In this document: positions 32,653-41,121 of the stretch, in pieces
Layout of the letters: the number at the start of each line of letters is the position of its first letter
Numbering within the stretch: the stretch's first letter is position 1
Source: Lewinellaceae bacterium
GTDB taxonomy: Bacteria > Bacteroidota > Bacteroidia > Chitinophagales > Saprospiraceae
Assembly (NCBI GenBank): GCA_020636435.1
Contig: JACJXX010000001.1
Coordinates: 4,109,001 to 4,173,000 of the forward strand
Direction: 5' to 3'
DNA: 64,000 bases
Notes under the pieces: generated by a model
The model's database searches: none
Told to the model about the DNA's origin: nothing
What the model saw: only the letters and a program-made list of their open reading frames with translations
Translations under genes and position numbers: made by a program

Positions 32653-33516
32653 ATGAAATCCGTTTATTTTATCCTCCTCATTCTATCTTCCGCTTTTGCC
32701 GCAGCAGATGCGCAGCCCGGAAAAGAGGTATCAACCATCGGCATCCTGCCATTCAAACACGGAAGCGGCGATGAAGCCGATGCCGCCAAACAGGCGGAAA
32801 ACCTCACCTATGAAATACTGGTGAACAGCAAGCGAATGAATATTGTAGACCGGGAAATCTACCGGGAACTGGAAAACGAGGACTGGCGCCAGTCGAAAGA
32901 CAACATTAAGGAAGATGTCATTGAAAAAACGAAGGAAAAAGGCGGCGAGTTTTTCCTGATCGGGGAAGTGACGAGCTTTAACATCGAGCGGCTGGATAAT
33001 GACAAAGGTTCTTATAACTACTACGGCAACATTAGTATCGGGATAAGGATCGTCGACGTGGAAACGTCCGAAGTAACCATCTCGGACACCTGGAAAAGCC
33101 CCCGCCGATCCACAACCAATCCCGAAACCTGGATCGTATCCACTACCGAAAGCGCCGCCGTGGAAAAGGCCGTCAAAAAACTGGGAAAAGAAATCCAGGA
33201 GTTTCTGGATGAGCATTTTCCCCTTCAGGCACCCATATTCGAAATCACGGAAGAAAGAGGAGGGCAGGCCAGAGCGGTGATGTTCGGATTGGGCAGCGAA
33301 GACGGGGTGCAGGAAAAAGGCCAGTTCACTGTGGTAGAAGTCAAAGAGCGAAAAGCCGGAGGCCGCACCATGAAATATACAGTAGAAGTCGGCGAGCTGA
33401 AAGTCACTGAGGTCAACGGCGCCCACATCGCCACCGCCGATGTCAAAAAGGGCGGAAAGGAGATCATGGATAAATACAATGAAGGGGCTACTCTCCTTGC
33501 CCGGACGAAACGGTGA
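32653..33516 (+). CDS. CsgG/LpoB-like exported protein
   Basis: A 287-residue protein with signal peptide ending ADAQ (about 23). The body begins with STIGILPFKHGSGDEADAAK, LTYEILVNSKRMNIVDREIY and GGEFFLIGEVTSF, then a strand-rich IGIRIVDVETSEV: the pattern of CsgG/HfaB and related nucleotide-binding-like periplasmic domains ('vav.pF ... l...l......f.vveR..l ... ad.li.G.i'). Unlike true CsgG it has no lipobox Cys and no obvious transmembrane hairpins, so a secretion pore is doubtful. The C-terminal ~90 residues are a separate beta domain (RAVMFGLGSEDGVQEKGQFT). It precedes two large T9SS cargo genes. Confidence 0.7.
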   Translation: MKSVYFILLILSSAFAAADAQPGKEVSTIGILPFKHGSGDEADAAKQAENLTYEILVNSKRMNIVDREIYRELENEDWRQSKDNIKEDVIEKTKEKGGEFFLIGEVTSFNIERLDNDKGSYNYYGNISIGIRIVDVETSEVTISDTWKSPRRSTTNPETWIVSTTESAAVEKAVKKLGKEIQEFLDEHFPLQAPIFEITEERGGQARAVMFGLGSEDGVQEKGQFTVVEVKERKAGGRTMKYTVEVGELKVTEVNGAHIATADVKKGGKEIMDKYNEGATLLARTKR

Positions 33517-33611
33517 ACGGATAAGATTACAATACGCTCTCACTCAGTGGGCGGCTGGCCGCTTATCCGGCAGCCGCCCGATTTACCCTCACTTTTAAAT
33601 CTTTTTAGCTT

Positions 33612-36600
33612 ATGAAACTAGTTATACACAACAGGTTGCTGCTGCTCATCGCACTTCTTCTTGCCTGCGCCGGGCTGGCTGCCCAGCAGCAGGAAACGGA
33701 ACCGAATAACAGCATAATGACTGCGGACACCATACAATTGGGAGAGGAATTCTCAGGAATGTTGTCTGATAATTCCGACAGGGATTTTGTGGCATTTTTC
33801 GTGCCGCGTCCGGGAATCATTGAGGCCTCAGCCCTTCTGAACCAGGGAATAGTTAATGCCGAGCTGAGCTTGTTTGACGCCAGCCCCCCGGTAGGCACAG
33901 GATTGGAACTGAATGTTTCCAACCAGGAGTCGGTCGGGGTTGTGAGCCTGGCATATCTCATCTGCGTTCCAGGTTATTATGTACTCAGGATACGCAGAGG
34001 TTCTGGAGGGACGGCGAACATGTCTCCCTATACCCTCCTGATCGAATTGAACGAAAGCGACCAGAATGAGTGCAATCAGAATAACAATACCGCAACGCCA
34101 ATAACTTCTGGACAGCCGGTGACGGGCGCCATTTATCCTGTGTCTCTGGACAGGGACGTTTTTGAAATGACGGTCAACGTGCCCGGCACTTTCAAGTTCC
34201 GCGCGACGAACATCGCAGGCGGTTTAAATTTGGCCGTTGAAGTATCCGGCCCGGGGCTCAGCAGTAATTTTTTCAGGAATTCCTTCGGCGAATTATCGTT
34301 CGACCTGCGAGCTTGTCAACCGGGAACCTATTATTTCGAATTGGACAGAGGGGCCGGCTCCAGCTCTGGCACTTCCGGAACCTATGAATTGCAAATCGAT
34401 TATTATACCGATGACATTTTTGAATGCAATGACGACCTCTCCAGTGCAGTAACCATAGTCGATTGTGATACAATCTACGCTTCTATATTTCCAGAGGGCG
34501 ATGACGACTACTTTCCTTTTCAGGTACCGGCTCCGGGAACCTATAACATCATTGTCCGCGACCTGGAAGCTCCGGTTAGAATTGTTGGGAATGTCATTAA
34601 CGAATTTGGGAATAACAACTTCAGCCCGACCATTACCGCTAGTTTTGCGGGTGCAAGTATCAGCATTCCTGTTACAATCACCGATGCTTCGCAGATTTAC
34701 TATTTGCATTTGCGGGATAATTCTGCACCTGGCTCTTCGGAAGACTTATATCAGGTTATTTTTCCATTTGGAAATGATTGCAGCCAGGGGTTGCCTGTGT
34801 TAGATTGTGGCCTCTCCGTCGATGCCCTCACCCCGCCCTCCTGCGACCAGGCTGACGGCAGCATAACCCTCTCCGCGCTCAACGGGGTTCCTCCTTATGC
34901 ATACCAAATCGACGGGCCGGTGGCCGACGCTGCCATGAGCAACGGCGGCGCCATTTTCAACGGCCTGCTCGCCGGCAATTACACCGCCATGGCAACCGAC
35001 GGCGCCGGCTGCACGGCAGAAGCCTCCTTCGACCTGATCAACGACGACGCGCCCCAGGCGGATTTCATTTTTGCGACCAACTTTCTCACGGCCACTTTCC
35101 AAAACAACTCTGCCGGCGTGGTGGATTCCGTACTCTGGGATTTCGGCGACGGCGAGTTGAGCAATGAGTACAGCCCCGTCCATACCTTCGCTCAGCCCGG
35201 CACCTACACGGTCGCCCTGGCCGTTTTTGGCCCCTGCGGGGAGAATATAACGGCTCTTTTGGTTTCGGTAGGCAATGTGAATGTGGATCCGCCGGTGGCG
35301 GCCTTCACCGCCAGTCCTCTCCAGGGCTGCGCCCCCCTGGCCGTCACTTTTGACAATGCTTCCCAGAACGCCGGAAGTTACATCTGGATCTTCGAAGGCG
35401 GGATTCCGTCTTTCTCCCTGGACGCTATGCCCCCGGCCGTTGCCTTTAATGCCCCGGGCAGTCACGCCGTCTACTTAATAGCAATAAATACAGCGGGAGA
35501 ACGGGATACAACATCCCTTACCGTTGAGGTGCAGGAAGCCCCCACCGCTGCTTTTTCCGTTCAGGTGGACAACAACTTCGTTGCATTCGGCAACCAAAGC
35601 GCCAATGCCGATGCCTATGAGTGGCACTTCGGCGATGGCGCTACTTCTTCGCTTGCCGGCCCCACCCATACTTACAGCAGCCCGGGTAACTATACCGTCC
35701 TCCTGATTGCCTCCAACGGCTGTGCCGACACCGCTTCGCAAACGATACAGATCGGGACTCCGCCATCCGGCAACATCGTAATCGACCTCGGAGAAGCAGA
35801 AGGCCTGGCCGGCGAAGCCGTGCTGGTTCCCGTCATCGTCCGGGAAGTTTTTGATACGCTTACAAGCCTGCAAGGCACGGTTGAGTTTTTAACGCCAGGT
35901 GTAGGCAGGATTGTAGGAGATTCGAGCATGGTCAGCGGCATCCTTGCAGTTAATTACAATACCGGAAGCTTTTCGTTGCTTTTTGGACAAGGGCTGCTGG
36001 CCGGCGCCGCCGACACTTTGTTCTACCTGAGGGTAGAACTCATCGGCAACCCCGGCGACATGTCGGAGCTGATCCTTACCGGCAATCAGGCACCCATAGA
36101 AATCACTGTGGTGGAAAACGGCGCGCTGGCCTCTCCCGACTACGTGACGGAAACCGGAAAAATCACCATTCTGGAAAACGCCAATATCGACGGGAACATC
36201 ACCTTCTGGAGTACCGGCGGGCCGGTCAGGGATGTGAGGGTCAGCCTGGATATCGCCCAGACGCCCGCCGACCCGGACGCCATGCAGGTAACTGCTTCCG
36301 ACGGGCGTTACCATTTCGACAACATCCCCGCCGGCAGCAACGTCACCATCTCCTGCCTCAAGGACATCAACCTCCTGAACGGGGTGACCACCGGGCCGCT
36401 CTACTACGTGCAGGAATACATCGTCAATGGCAACAGCCCCAACATCAATTCCCCTTATCAGTTGATCGCCGCCGACGCCAACTGCGATGATGCCGTCACC
36501 ACGGGCGACCTCGCCCTTATTCAGCGGGTAATCGTCGGCCTGACACCCGATTTCTCCCCTTGCAATTCCTGGGCCTTCGCCAGGGCTGACGCCAACCTTT

Positions 36601-37445
36601 CCATGAACAATGCTTTGCCTTATCCTGCCCTGTACAACCTGCCCAGCCTGGCCAGCGATATTGCCGTCGATTTTGTCGGCGTCAAGGTCGGCGACATCCT
36701 GGGGGCAGCCTCCCCCCAAAACCGGAGCAACGGGCCTCTCGACTACCGCACGCTCCACAAATTATCCTTCGAGGCCGGCGACCGCCCGGTACAGGCAGGG
36801 GAAGCAGTGGAGCTTCAGCTTAGGAGCGGGAATTTCCACCATATTGGCAGCCTGCAGTTTGCCCTGCAGTATGCCCCCCATCAATTGGAGTTTCTGGGCT
36901 TTGGTGCGGAGGAAGGCGCCTTGTTGCCCATCTACAATGCTGTCCAGGAAGAAGGTTTAATACGGTTGTCGTGGCTGGACAGGAGCGCGCAGGGCCTGAG
37001 CTTCCCGGCGGAGCAGGCGGCCCTCCGGTTGCGGTTCCGGGCAACAGCGCCCCTGTCTTCGCTTCGGGAAGCCCTCCGGATCGCCCCGTCGGTTATGAAG
37101 GCGGAAGCCCTGAATACAGCCGGCGAAGAATTGGAGGTGCAGTTGGGCTGGCAATCTGTTTCTGATGCCAAAAGGCAGGAACAGCCGGCCGGGTACCAAT
37201 TGTATCAGAATATCCCTAACCCTGCCCGCAGCAAAACGAGCATCTCATTTTTGCTCCCCCGGGCAGAGCACGCCTCCATTCAGGTTATTGGCCCTCTGGG
37301 CGAGGTGCTTGCCCAATACGAGGGGAATTTCCCCGTTGGCCGAAACGAGATAGAGGTGCATACCGAGCGCCTGCCGGCAGGCCTCTACTATTACCGGTTG
37401 GCCACCTCCAATTACACCGCCACCCGAAGCATGCTGGTGCGATGA
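33612..37445 (+). CDS. Giant surface protein: PPC, PKD, cohesin/dockerin-like domains, T9SS tail
   Basis: A 1277-residue secreted protein (signal to about residue 24). Approximate order: three bacterial pre-peptidase (PPC)-like domains (ETEPNNS...DRDFVAFFVP at 27-150, then 150-260 and 270-390), a SprB-type repeat (PPSCDQADGSITLSALNGVP, ~405-475), PKD domains (SVLWDFGDGELSNEYSPVHTF; EWHFGDGATSS...HTY, ~480-715), a cohesin-like domain (~722-850), a carboxypeptidase-regulatory-like domain, a dockerin-like calcium loop (DANCDDAVTTGDLALIQRVI, ~955), a second cohesin-like domain (~1045-1170) and a type A T9SS domain (YQNIPNPARSKTSIS...). No enzyme domain is visible, so adhesion or scaffolding is likely. 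The next gene also carries a cohesin-like domain. Confidence 0.85.
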   Translation: MKLVIHNRLLLLIALLLACAGLAAQQQETEPNNSIMTADTIQLGEEFSGMLSDNSDRDFVAFFVPRPGIIEASALLNQGIVNAELSLFDASPPVGTGLELNVSNQESVGVVSLAYLICVPGYYVLRIRRGSGGTANMSPYTLLIELNESDQNECNQNNNTATPITSGQPVTGAIYPVSLDRDVFEMTVNVPGTFKFRATNIAGGLNLAVEVSGPGLSSNFFRNSFGELSFDLRACQPGTYYFELDRGAGSSSGTSGTYELQIDYYTDDIFECNDDLSSAVTIVDCDTIYASIFPEGDDDYFPFQVPAPGTYNIIVRDLEAPVRIVGNVINEFGNNNFSPTITASFAGASISIPVTITDASQIYYLHLRDNSAPGSSEDLYQVIFPFGNDCSQGLPVLDCGLSVDALTPPSCDQADGSITLSALNGVPPYAYQIDGPVADAAMSNGGAIFNGLLAGNYTAMATDGAGCTAEASFDLINDDAPQADFIFATNFLTATFQNNSAGVVDSVLWDFGDGELSNEYSPVHTFAQPGTYTVALAVFGPCGENITALLVSVGNVNVDPPVAAFTASPLQGCAPLAVTFDNASQNAGSYIWIFEGGIPSFSLDAMPPAVAFNAPGSHAVYLIAINTAGERDTTSLTVEVQEAPTAAFSVQVDNNFVAFGNQSANADAYEWHFGDGATSSLAGPTHTYSSPGNYTVLLIASNGCADTASQTIQIGTPPSGNIVIDLGEAEGLAGEAVLVPVIVREVFDTLTSLQGTVEFLTPGVGRIVGDSSMVSGILAVNYNTGSFSLLFGQGLLAGAADTLFYLRVELIGNPGDMSELILTGNQAPIEITVVENGALASPDYVTETGKITILENANIDGNITFWSTGGPVRDVRVSLDIAQTPADPDAMQVTASDGRYHFDNIPAGSNVTISCLKDINLLNGVTTGPLYYVQEYIVNGNSPNINSPYQLIAADANCDDAVTTGDLALIQRVIVGLTPDFSPCNSWAFARADANLSMNNALPYPALYNLPSLASDIAVDFVGVKVGDILGAASPQNRSNGPLDYRTLHKLSFEAGDRPVQAGEAVELQLRSGNFHHIGSLQFALQYAPHQLEFLGFGAEEGALLPIYNAVQEEGLIRLSWLDRSAQGLSFPAEQAALRLRFRATAPLSSLREALRIAPSVMKAEALNTAGEELEVQLGWQSVSDAKRQEQPAGYQLYQNIPNPARSKTSISFLLPRAEHASIQVIGPLGEVLAQYEGNFPVGRNEIEVHTERLPAGLYYYRLATSNYTATRSMLVR

Positions 37446-37518
37446 AAATACACAGGCCGTCCCGGGCACTCTGGCCCGGGCAGCTTTTTTCCATTCTCTT
37501 TTGGAAAACAGAAGCTCC

Positions 37519-39162
37519 ATGCTCAAAAAAATGATTCTTTTTGTCGGAATGCTGGGGGTTCAGGCCTTTACCGTTGGAGCACAAACGCTCACCCTGGAAG
37601 TAGGCACCGTTCCCGCGGTTACCGGAACCATCGTTGAAGTTCCGGTGCTGGCCCGAAACTTCAACGCTATTGCCAGTTTTCAGTTTGCGCTCACCTGGGA
37701 TGCCGGCAAGATCACGCTGGTAGAAATAAACGATTGGCAGGCAGGCGGAGTGGTGGCCGGCGTATCCGGCGGGCAGGCCCGCTTCTCCTGGTTCAGCGCC
37801 AGCGGGCAGGGCGCCACTCTTGCCGACGGCGCCAGCCTGGTGGTGCTTTCCTTCCAGGCCAGAGGGTGCCCCGGCGATAGCGCCAGGGTGGTTTTCGATA
37901 CGGCCCAGGTTCCAATCGAATTCACTCAAGTGAGCGGCGGGCAGCTTCAGGCCATACCAGCAGAGGTGGTATCTGCTACGCTGCCTTTCCGGCCTCCTGC
38001 TTTGCTCCCGGTGCAGGACACCTTTATCTGTGTGCCCGGCACGCTCCGCCTTCAGGCCAGCTGTGCGGGCTGCATCGGGTTTCTGTGGAGTGACGGCAGT
38101 ACCTCGCCCACCCATACTTTTGTTGCGGAGGGGCACTACGCAGTTGCTGCCGAAAATGCGGACGGCTGCCTTTTTTCGGACTCCCTGCGCCTGGAAGCCG
38201 ATACCTTTGAGTTACCGGGGTTGCCCGACACCGCTGTGTGCCCGGGTACGCCGCTGGCCATCAGCGCAGAAGCCGGTTATCCCCGCTACGAATGGTCAAC
38301 CGGAGACACATTGCCTGCCATACTGGCAACCGGCCCCGGAGAATACGCAGTCACCGTTGTGAATGCCCGCGGCTGCATGGCTTCTGATACCGTGCAGGTA
38401 GCAGAAAAGGAGATGCCGCTCGCCCATGTATTTGCGGATGCTCCCGTTTTGTGCCCCGGCGATTCAACCCGGCTCCAGGCCGATGCGATGGGCGCGGAAA
38501 CGGCAATGTGGCTGGATGCCGGAGGGAACATCGTCCGGCAGGATGCCGATGCGATAACCGTTGCCCCCGATTCTACCACAACTTACCGGTTGGTTGCCCG
38601 CAATGCCTGCGGCACCGATACGGCGCACTTTGAATTGGAAGTTATCCACTTCGAGGCCAGCGCGGGCGCCGACACCTGCATCGCCAAAGGAAGCAAACTG
38701 CAGCTGAACGCCAGCGGAGGGGCGGCCTACCGCTGGCTCGACGGTGAATATCCGGTTGACGACCCCCATATCCCCAACCCCACTGCCCAACCGGCAGACA
38801 GCGCCTTTTTTTTCGTGGAGATCGCCGGCCCCAATGGATGTACCGCAACGGATTCCGTTTTTGTCGCGGTAGCCGACGACCCTCTGGCTTTCATCCAACC
38901 CATCAACCTGATAACGCCCAATGGCGATGGAAAAAACGATGCCCTCTATTTCCCGAACCTTGCCAAGTTCACCCGCAACCGCCTGACGGTTTGGAACCGC
39001 TGGGGGACGCCGGTATTTCAGAAAGAAAACTACCAGATAGCCAACGGCGAACTTTGGGAAGGAACCCACAACGGCAGGCCTCTGCCCGAAGGCGATTATT
39101 ACTACGTGCTGGAAATTGACGGCCAGGCCATCCGGCAACACCTGATGATCATTCGGGAATGA
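37519..39162 (+). CDS. Cohesin-like surface protein with type B (gliding-associated) T9SS tail
   Basis: From the ATG at 37519 (MLKKMILFVGMLGVQAFTVG, signal peptide) the protein has 547 residues. Residues ~25-155 are a cohesin-like domain (LTLEVGTVPAVTGTIVEVPV...FQFALTWDAGKITLVEINDW). The middle holds three Ig-like modules with regular Cys pairs (CVPGTLRLQASCAGC, CPGTPLAISAEAGYPRYEWS, CPGDSTRLQADAMG). The last ~90 residues, ITPNGDGKNDALYFPNL, LTVWNRWGTPVF and PEGDYYYVLEI, form the gliding motility-associated (CHU_C) type B sorting domain. Type B cargo generally depends on a PorP/SprF partner encoded next door, and that gene follows here. Confidence 0.88.
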   Translation: MLKKMILFVGMLGVQAFTVGAQTLTLEVGTVPAVTGTIVEVPVLARNFNAIASFQFALTWDAGKITLVEINDWQAGGVVAGVSGGQARFSWFSASGQGATLADGASLVVLSFQARGCPGDSARVVFDTAQVPIEFTQVSGGQLQAIPAEVVSATLPFRPPALLPVQDTFICVPGTLRLQASCAGCIGFLWSDGSTSPTHTFVAEGHYAVAAENADGCLFSDSLRLEADTFELPGLPDTAVCPGTPLAISAEAGYPRYEWSTGDTLPAILATGPGEYAVTVVNARGCMASDTVQVAEKEMPLAHVFADAPVLCPGDSTRLQADAMGAETAMWLDAGGNIVRQDADAITVAPDSTTTYRLVARNACGTDTAHFELEVIHFEASAGADTCIAKGSKLQLNASGGAAYRWLDGEYPVDDPHIPNPTAQPADSAFFFVEIAGPNGCTATDSVFVAVADDPLAFIQPINLITPNGDGKNDALYFPNLAKFTRNRLTVWNRWGTPVFQKENYQIANGELWEGTHNGRPLPEGDYYYVLEIDGQAIRQHLMIIRE

Positions 39163-39178
39163 AACGATTATCGGGACA

Positions 39179-39330
39179 GGGTATCGGTCTGACGTTGGAC
39201 AGAATGGACTGGGTTGTGTACGCCTGCCTGCCAGACCGACTGGCGTTTGACCGGACGGGCAGGATGTACGGACATAGTGGAACCTTTGTGTGTACGATGT
39301 ACGACGCTGTCGAACGTTAGAAGGGTAGCC
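39179..39330. mobile_element. Small inverted-repeat element with GTGTACGATGTACG core (copy 2)
   Basis: About 152 bases, ends matching the element at 14977: left GGTATCGGTCTGACGTTGGA, right the complement of GGCTACCCTTCTAACGTTCG, 24 bases each with about six mismatches. The interior has TGTGTACGATGTACG, as in copy 1. It lies between the type B cargo gene and porP/sprF and starts about 17 bases after the former's stop, so it may separate or terminate their transcription. Confidence 0.65.
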
Positions 39331-39357
39331 TCGGAACAATCCAAAAATCTGAAATTC

Positions 39358-40281
39358 ATGAAAAACAGCTATAGTTTAATCGCTATTTTTATCATGCTAC
39401 TTTTTGGCTTTGCTGGCAAGGCCCAGCAGCAGGCCTATCACTACGGCCTCGATGGCAATGCCTTTGCCTGGAATCCGGCCATGGCGGGCAAGTACGATTA
39501 CCTCAGCGTGGGCGCCGCTTTTCATCAACCCTGGTCGGGCTTCGAGGGCGCTCCTGCCCAACTCAGCGCCTTTTTCGAATTCCCCATAACCCTCAACAAA
39601 GCCGGCGGCGGTTTCGCCGTCACTGCCGAGGAGATCGGCGCCAGCCGGATGCTCGCCATGACGGCGGCCTTCAACTACAAACTGCGCTTTGGACACAGAG
39701 GCCGGCGGCAGCTCTCGGTGGGCCTGGCAGCCCGCTACAGCCGCCTGGATGTCCGCCTGCCAAAGGCCATCGTCAACGCGCCGGATGACCCTTTGATCGG
39801 GTTGAGCAGAAACGCTTACAAAGATTTCAACGTTGGCGTGGGGCTTTTTTTCACCAACGATTACAATTACTTCACGAGGAATTTGCTGTTCGCGGGCCTG
39901 GCGGTCAATCCAGCTATCCCGTATGTGCCGGAGGGAAAGATCAGCCCGGTGATCCACGCCAGCCTCCTGGCCGGGGCAAGCCTGAAATTCGACAATGACA
40001 GTTGGTTTTTCGAACCGGTATTGTGGATGGATTATAGCTTTGAAAACCTGTTCTACCCTCAGTTGAGCCTGAAACTGGAGCGCGACCTGTACTATTGGCT
40101 GCGGCTGCAGGTAGCTCCCAACAGTATTGCCCCGGGCTTTGGTTACATGATCAGGCTGGGCGGCAATACCCAGATCAGGGTCAGTGTTTCGGGGCGCTTC
40201 TTTTTTGGGCGGCTGAGCGCTTATGTCCGGAGAGGGATGGATGGAGCGGTGGTGTATCGGAGCCAGCCTGGGTATTATTAA
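39358..40281 (+). CDS. PorP/SprF family T9SS outer-membrane protein
   Basis: The ATG at 39358 (MKNSYSLIAIFIMLLFGFAG) gives a 307-residue protein with signal peptide ending KAQ. Family landmarks: QAYHYGLDGNAFAWNPAMAG (the NPA.AG motif near the mature N-terminus), HQPWSGFEGAPAQLSAFFE (RxQW-like), a series of barrel strands and the C-terminal GGNTQIRVSVSGRFFFGRLS. PorP/SprF proteins sit in the outer membrane and anchor or help export type B T9SS cargo; this one almost certainly serves the cohesin-like protein encoded just upstream. A GCGCAG/CTGCGC stem-loop at 40312-40347 follows. Confidence 0.88.
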   Translation: MKNSYSLIAIFIMLLFGFAGKAQQQAYHYGLDGNAFAWNPAMAGKYDYLSVGAAFHQPWSGFEGAPAQLSAFFEFPITLNKAGGGFAVTAEEIGASRMLAMTAAFNYKLRFGHRGRRQLSVGLAARYSRLDVRLPKAIVNAPDDPLIGLSRNAYKDFNVGVGLFFTNDYNYFTRNLLFAGLAVNPAIPYVPEGKISPVIHASLLAGASLKFDNDSWFFEPVLWMDYSFENLFYPQLSLKLERDLYYWLRLQVAPNSIAPGFGYMIRLGGNTQIRVSVSGRFFFGRLSAYVRRGMDGAVVYRSQPGYY

Positions 40282-40399
40282 AACGACGCAGGGTTTTAGG
40301 ATGGACCGTGGGCGCAGGGGTGGCCAGCTGTCTTTTGCCCGCTGCGCTCAAGGTATCCGATCGCGGGTTTCTTTGGTTGAATATTTTTTGCAGAGTTAG

Positions 40400-40741
40400 T
40401 TACATTTGGCCATCTTTAGTTCCTACTTTTGCGAAGAGCAACTTAAACAAAATTTTACATTTGAGATGAGCTTCAAACTTTTCAGCTATTTTTCTATTGT
40501 AGTTTTGATTTCTTGTGGCTGTTCCATTTGGCAAAATCTCTGTAGAAGATACGGCCAACAGAACATTGACCGGTATTTTCCGGTCAATGGAATTGATTTT
40601 TTGAATTAGTTTTGAATCAGCGCTGATCTTCTCCGGTTCAATGCCGAAACCCCGAAAGGATAATGCATCCTCATCTCTGTAAAAGAGCGCCCATTTGAAT
40701 TGACCCGAATCGTTTAATAAGAGCGGTTTTAGGTTACTCAT
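40400..40741 (-). CDS. Small hypothetical protein, AT-rich
   Basis: A 113-residue frame (MSNLKPLLLNDSGQFKWALF...). It is Lys/Ile/Asn-rich and its codons are far more AT-rich than those of neighbours, which suggests a recent arrival. There is no signal peptide or recognised motif. The first ~90 residues look like real protein sequence (mixed hydrophobic/charged), while the last ~20 (CKILFKLLFAKVGTKDGQM) may be read-through of a frameshifted end. It could also be a chance frame. Confidence 0.4.
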   Translation of the reverse strand: MSNLKPLLLNDSGQFKWALFYRDEDALSFRGFGIEPEKISADSKLIQKINSIDRKIPVNVLLAVSSTEILPNGTATRNQNYNRKIAEKFEAHLKCKILFKLLFAKVGTKDGQM

Positions 40742-41121
40742 GATACCAGGTATTTGCTTTACATAAATTTAACTTTTTTTGAAATTATTTATTTCTTTTG
40801 ATTAAAACTTTGCGGCTCCAAGCTTGCCCGGCCGGGTGCGATTCCCATTTGTACCCATGTAGCAGATAGCTTGGGGAATGCCCCTAAAATTCAGGAAAAC
40901 ACGGTTTTACAGTCCCCTTGCTCCACTGTTATGGAGCCTACGGCCTCAACAATGGAACCGGGAAACCATGTAACAGTAATTCGAGGGAATAATTCCGGGT
41001 GTTTTCATGCCCAGAAACATAAGGGGGTACCAACTAGAATCGCACCCGCCCGGCCACCTGGCGCCAGGTTTGAGAACCTCACCCAGCCCCATGAACAGGT
41101 TCTTAAACCCAACCCCGCCCC
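40742..41121. other. Gene-free interval before ABC exporter gene end
   Basis: No gene seen. It contains a short stem-loop, GCTCCA (40920-40925) with TGGAGC (40932-40937), between sequence rich in GGGAAT and GGAAACC words, and a tRNA T-arm-like GGGTGCGATTCCC at 40834 onward that lacks the rest of a tRNA. Confidence 0.4.

Noticed and set aside
40834..40846. tRNA T-arm-like GGGTGCGATTCCC.
   Set aside because: No matching acceptor, D-arm or anticodon arm can be formed around it, and there is no CCA-like end; chance or a very decayed remnant.
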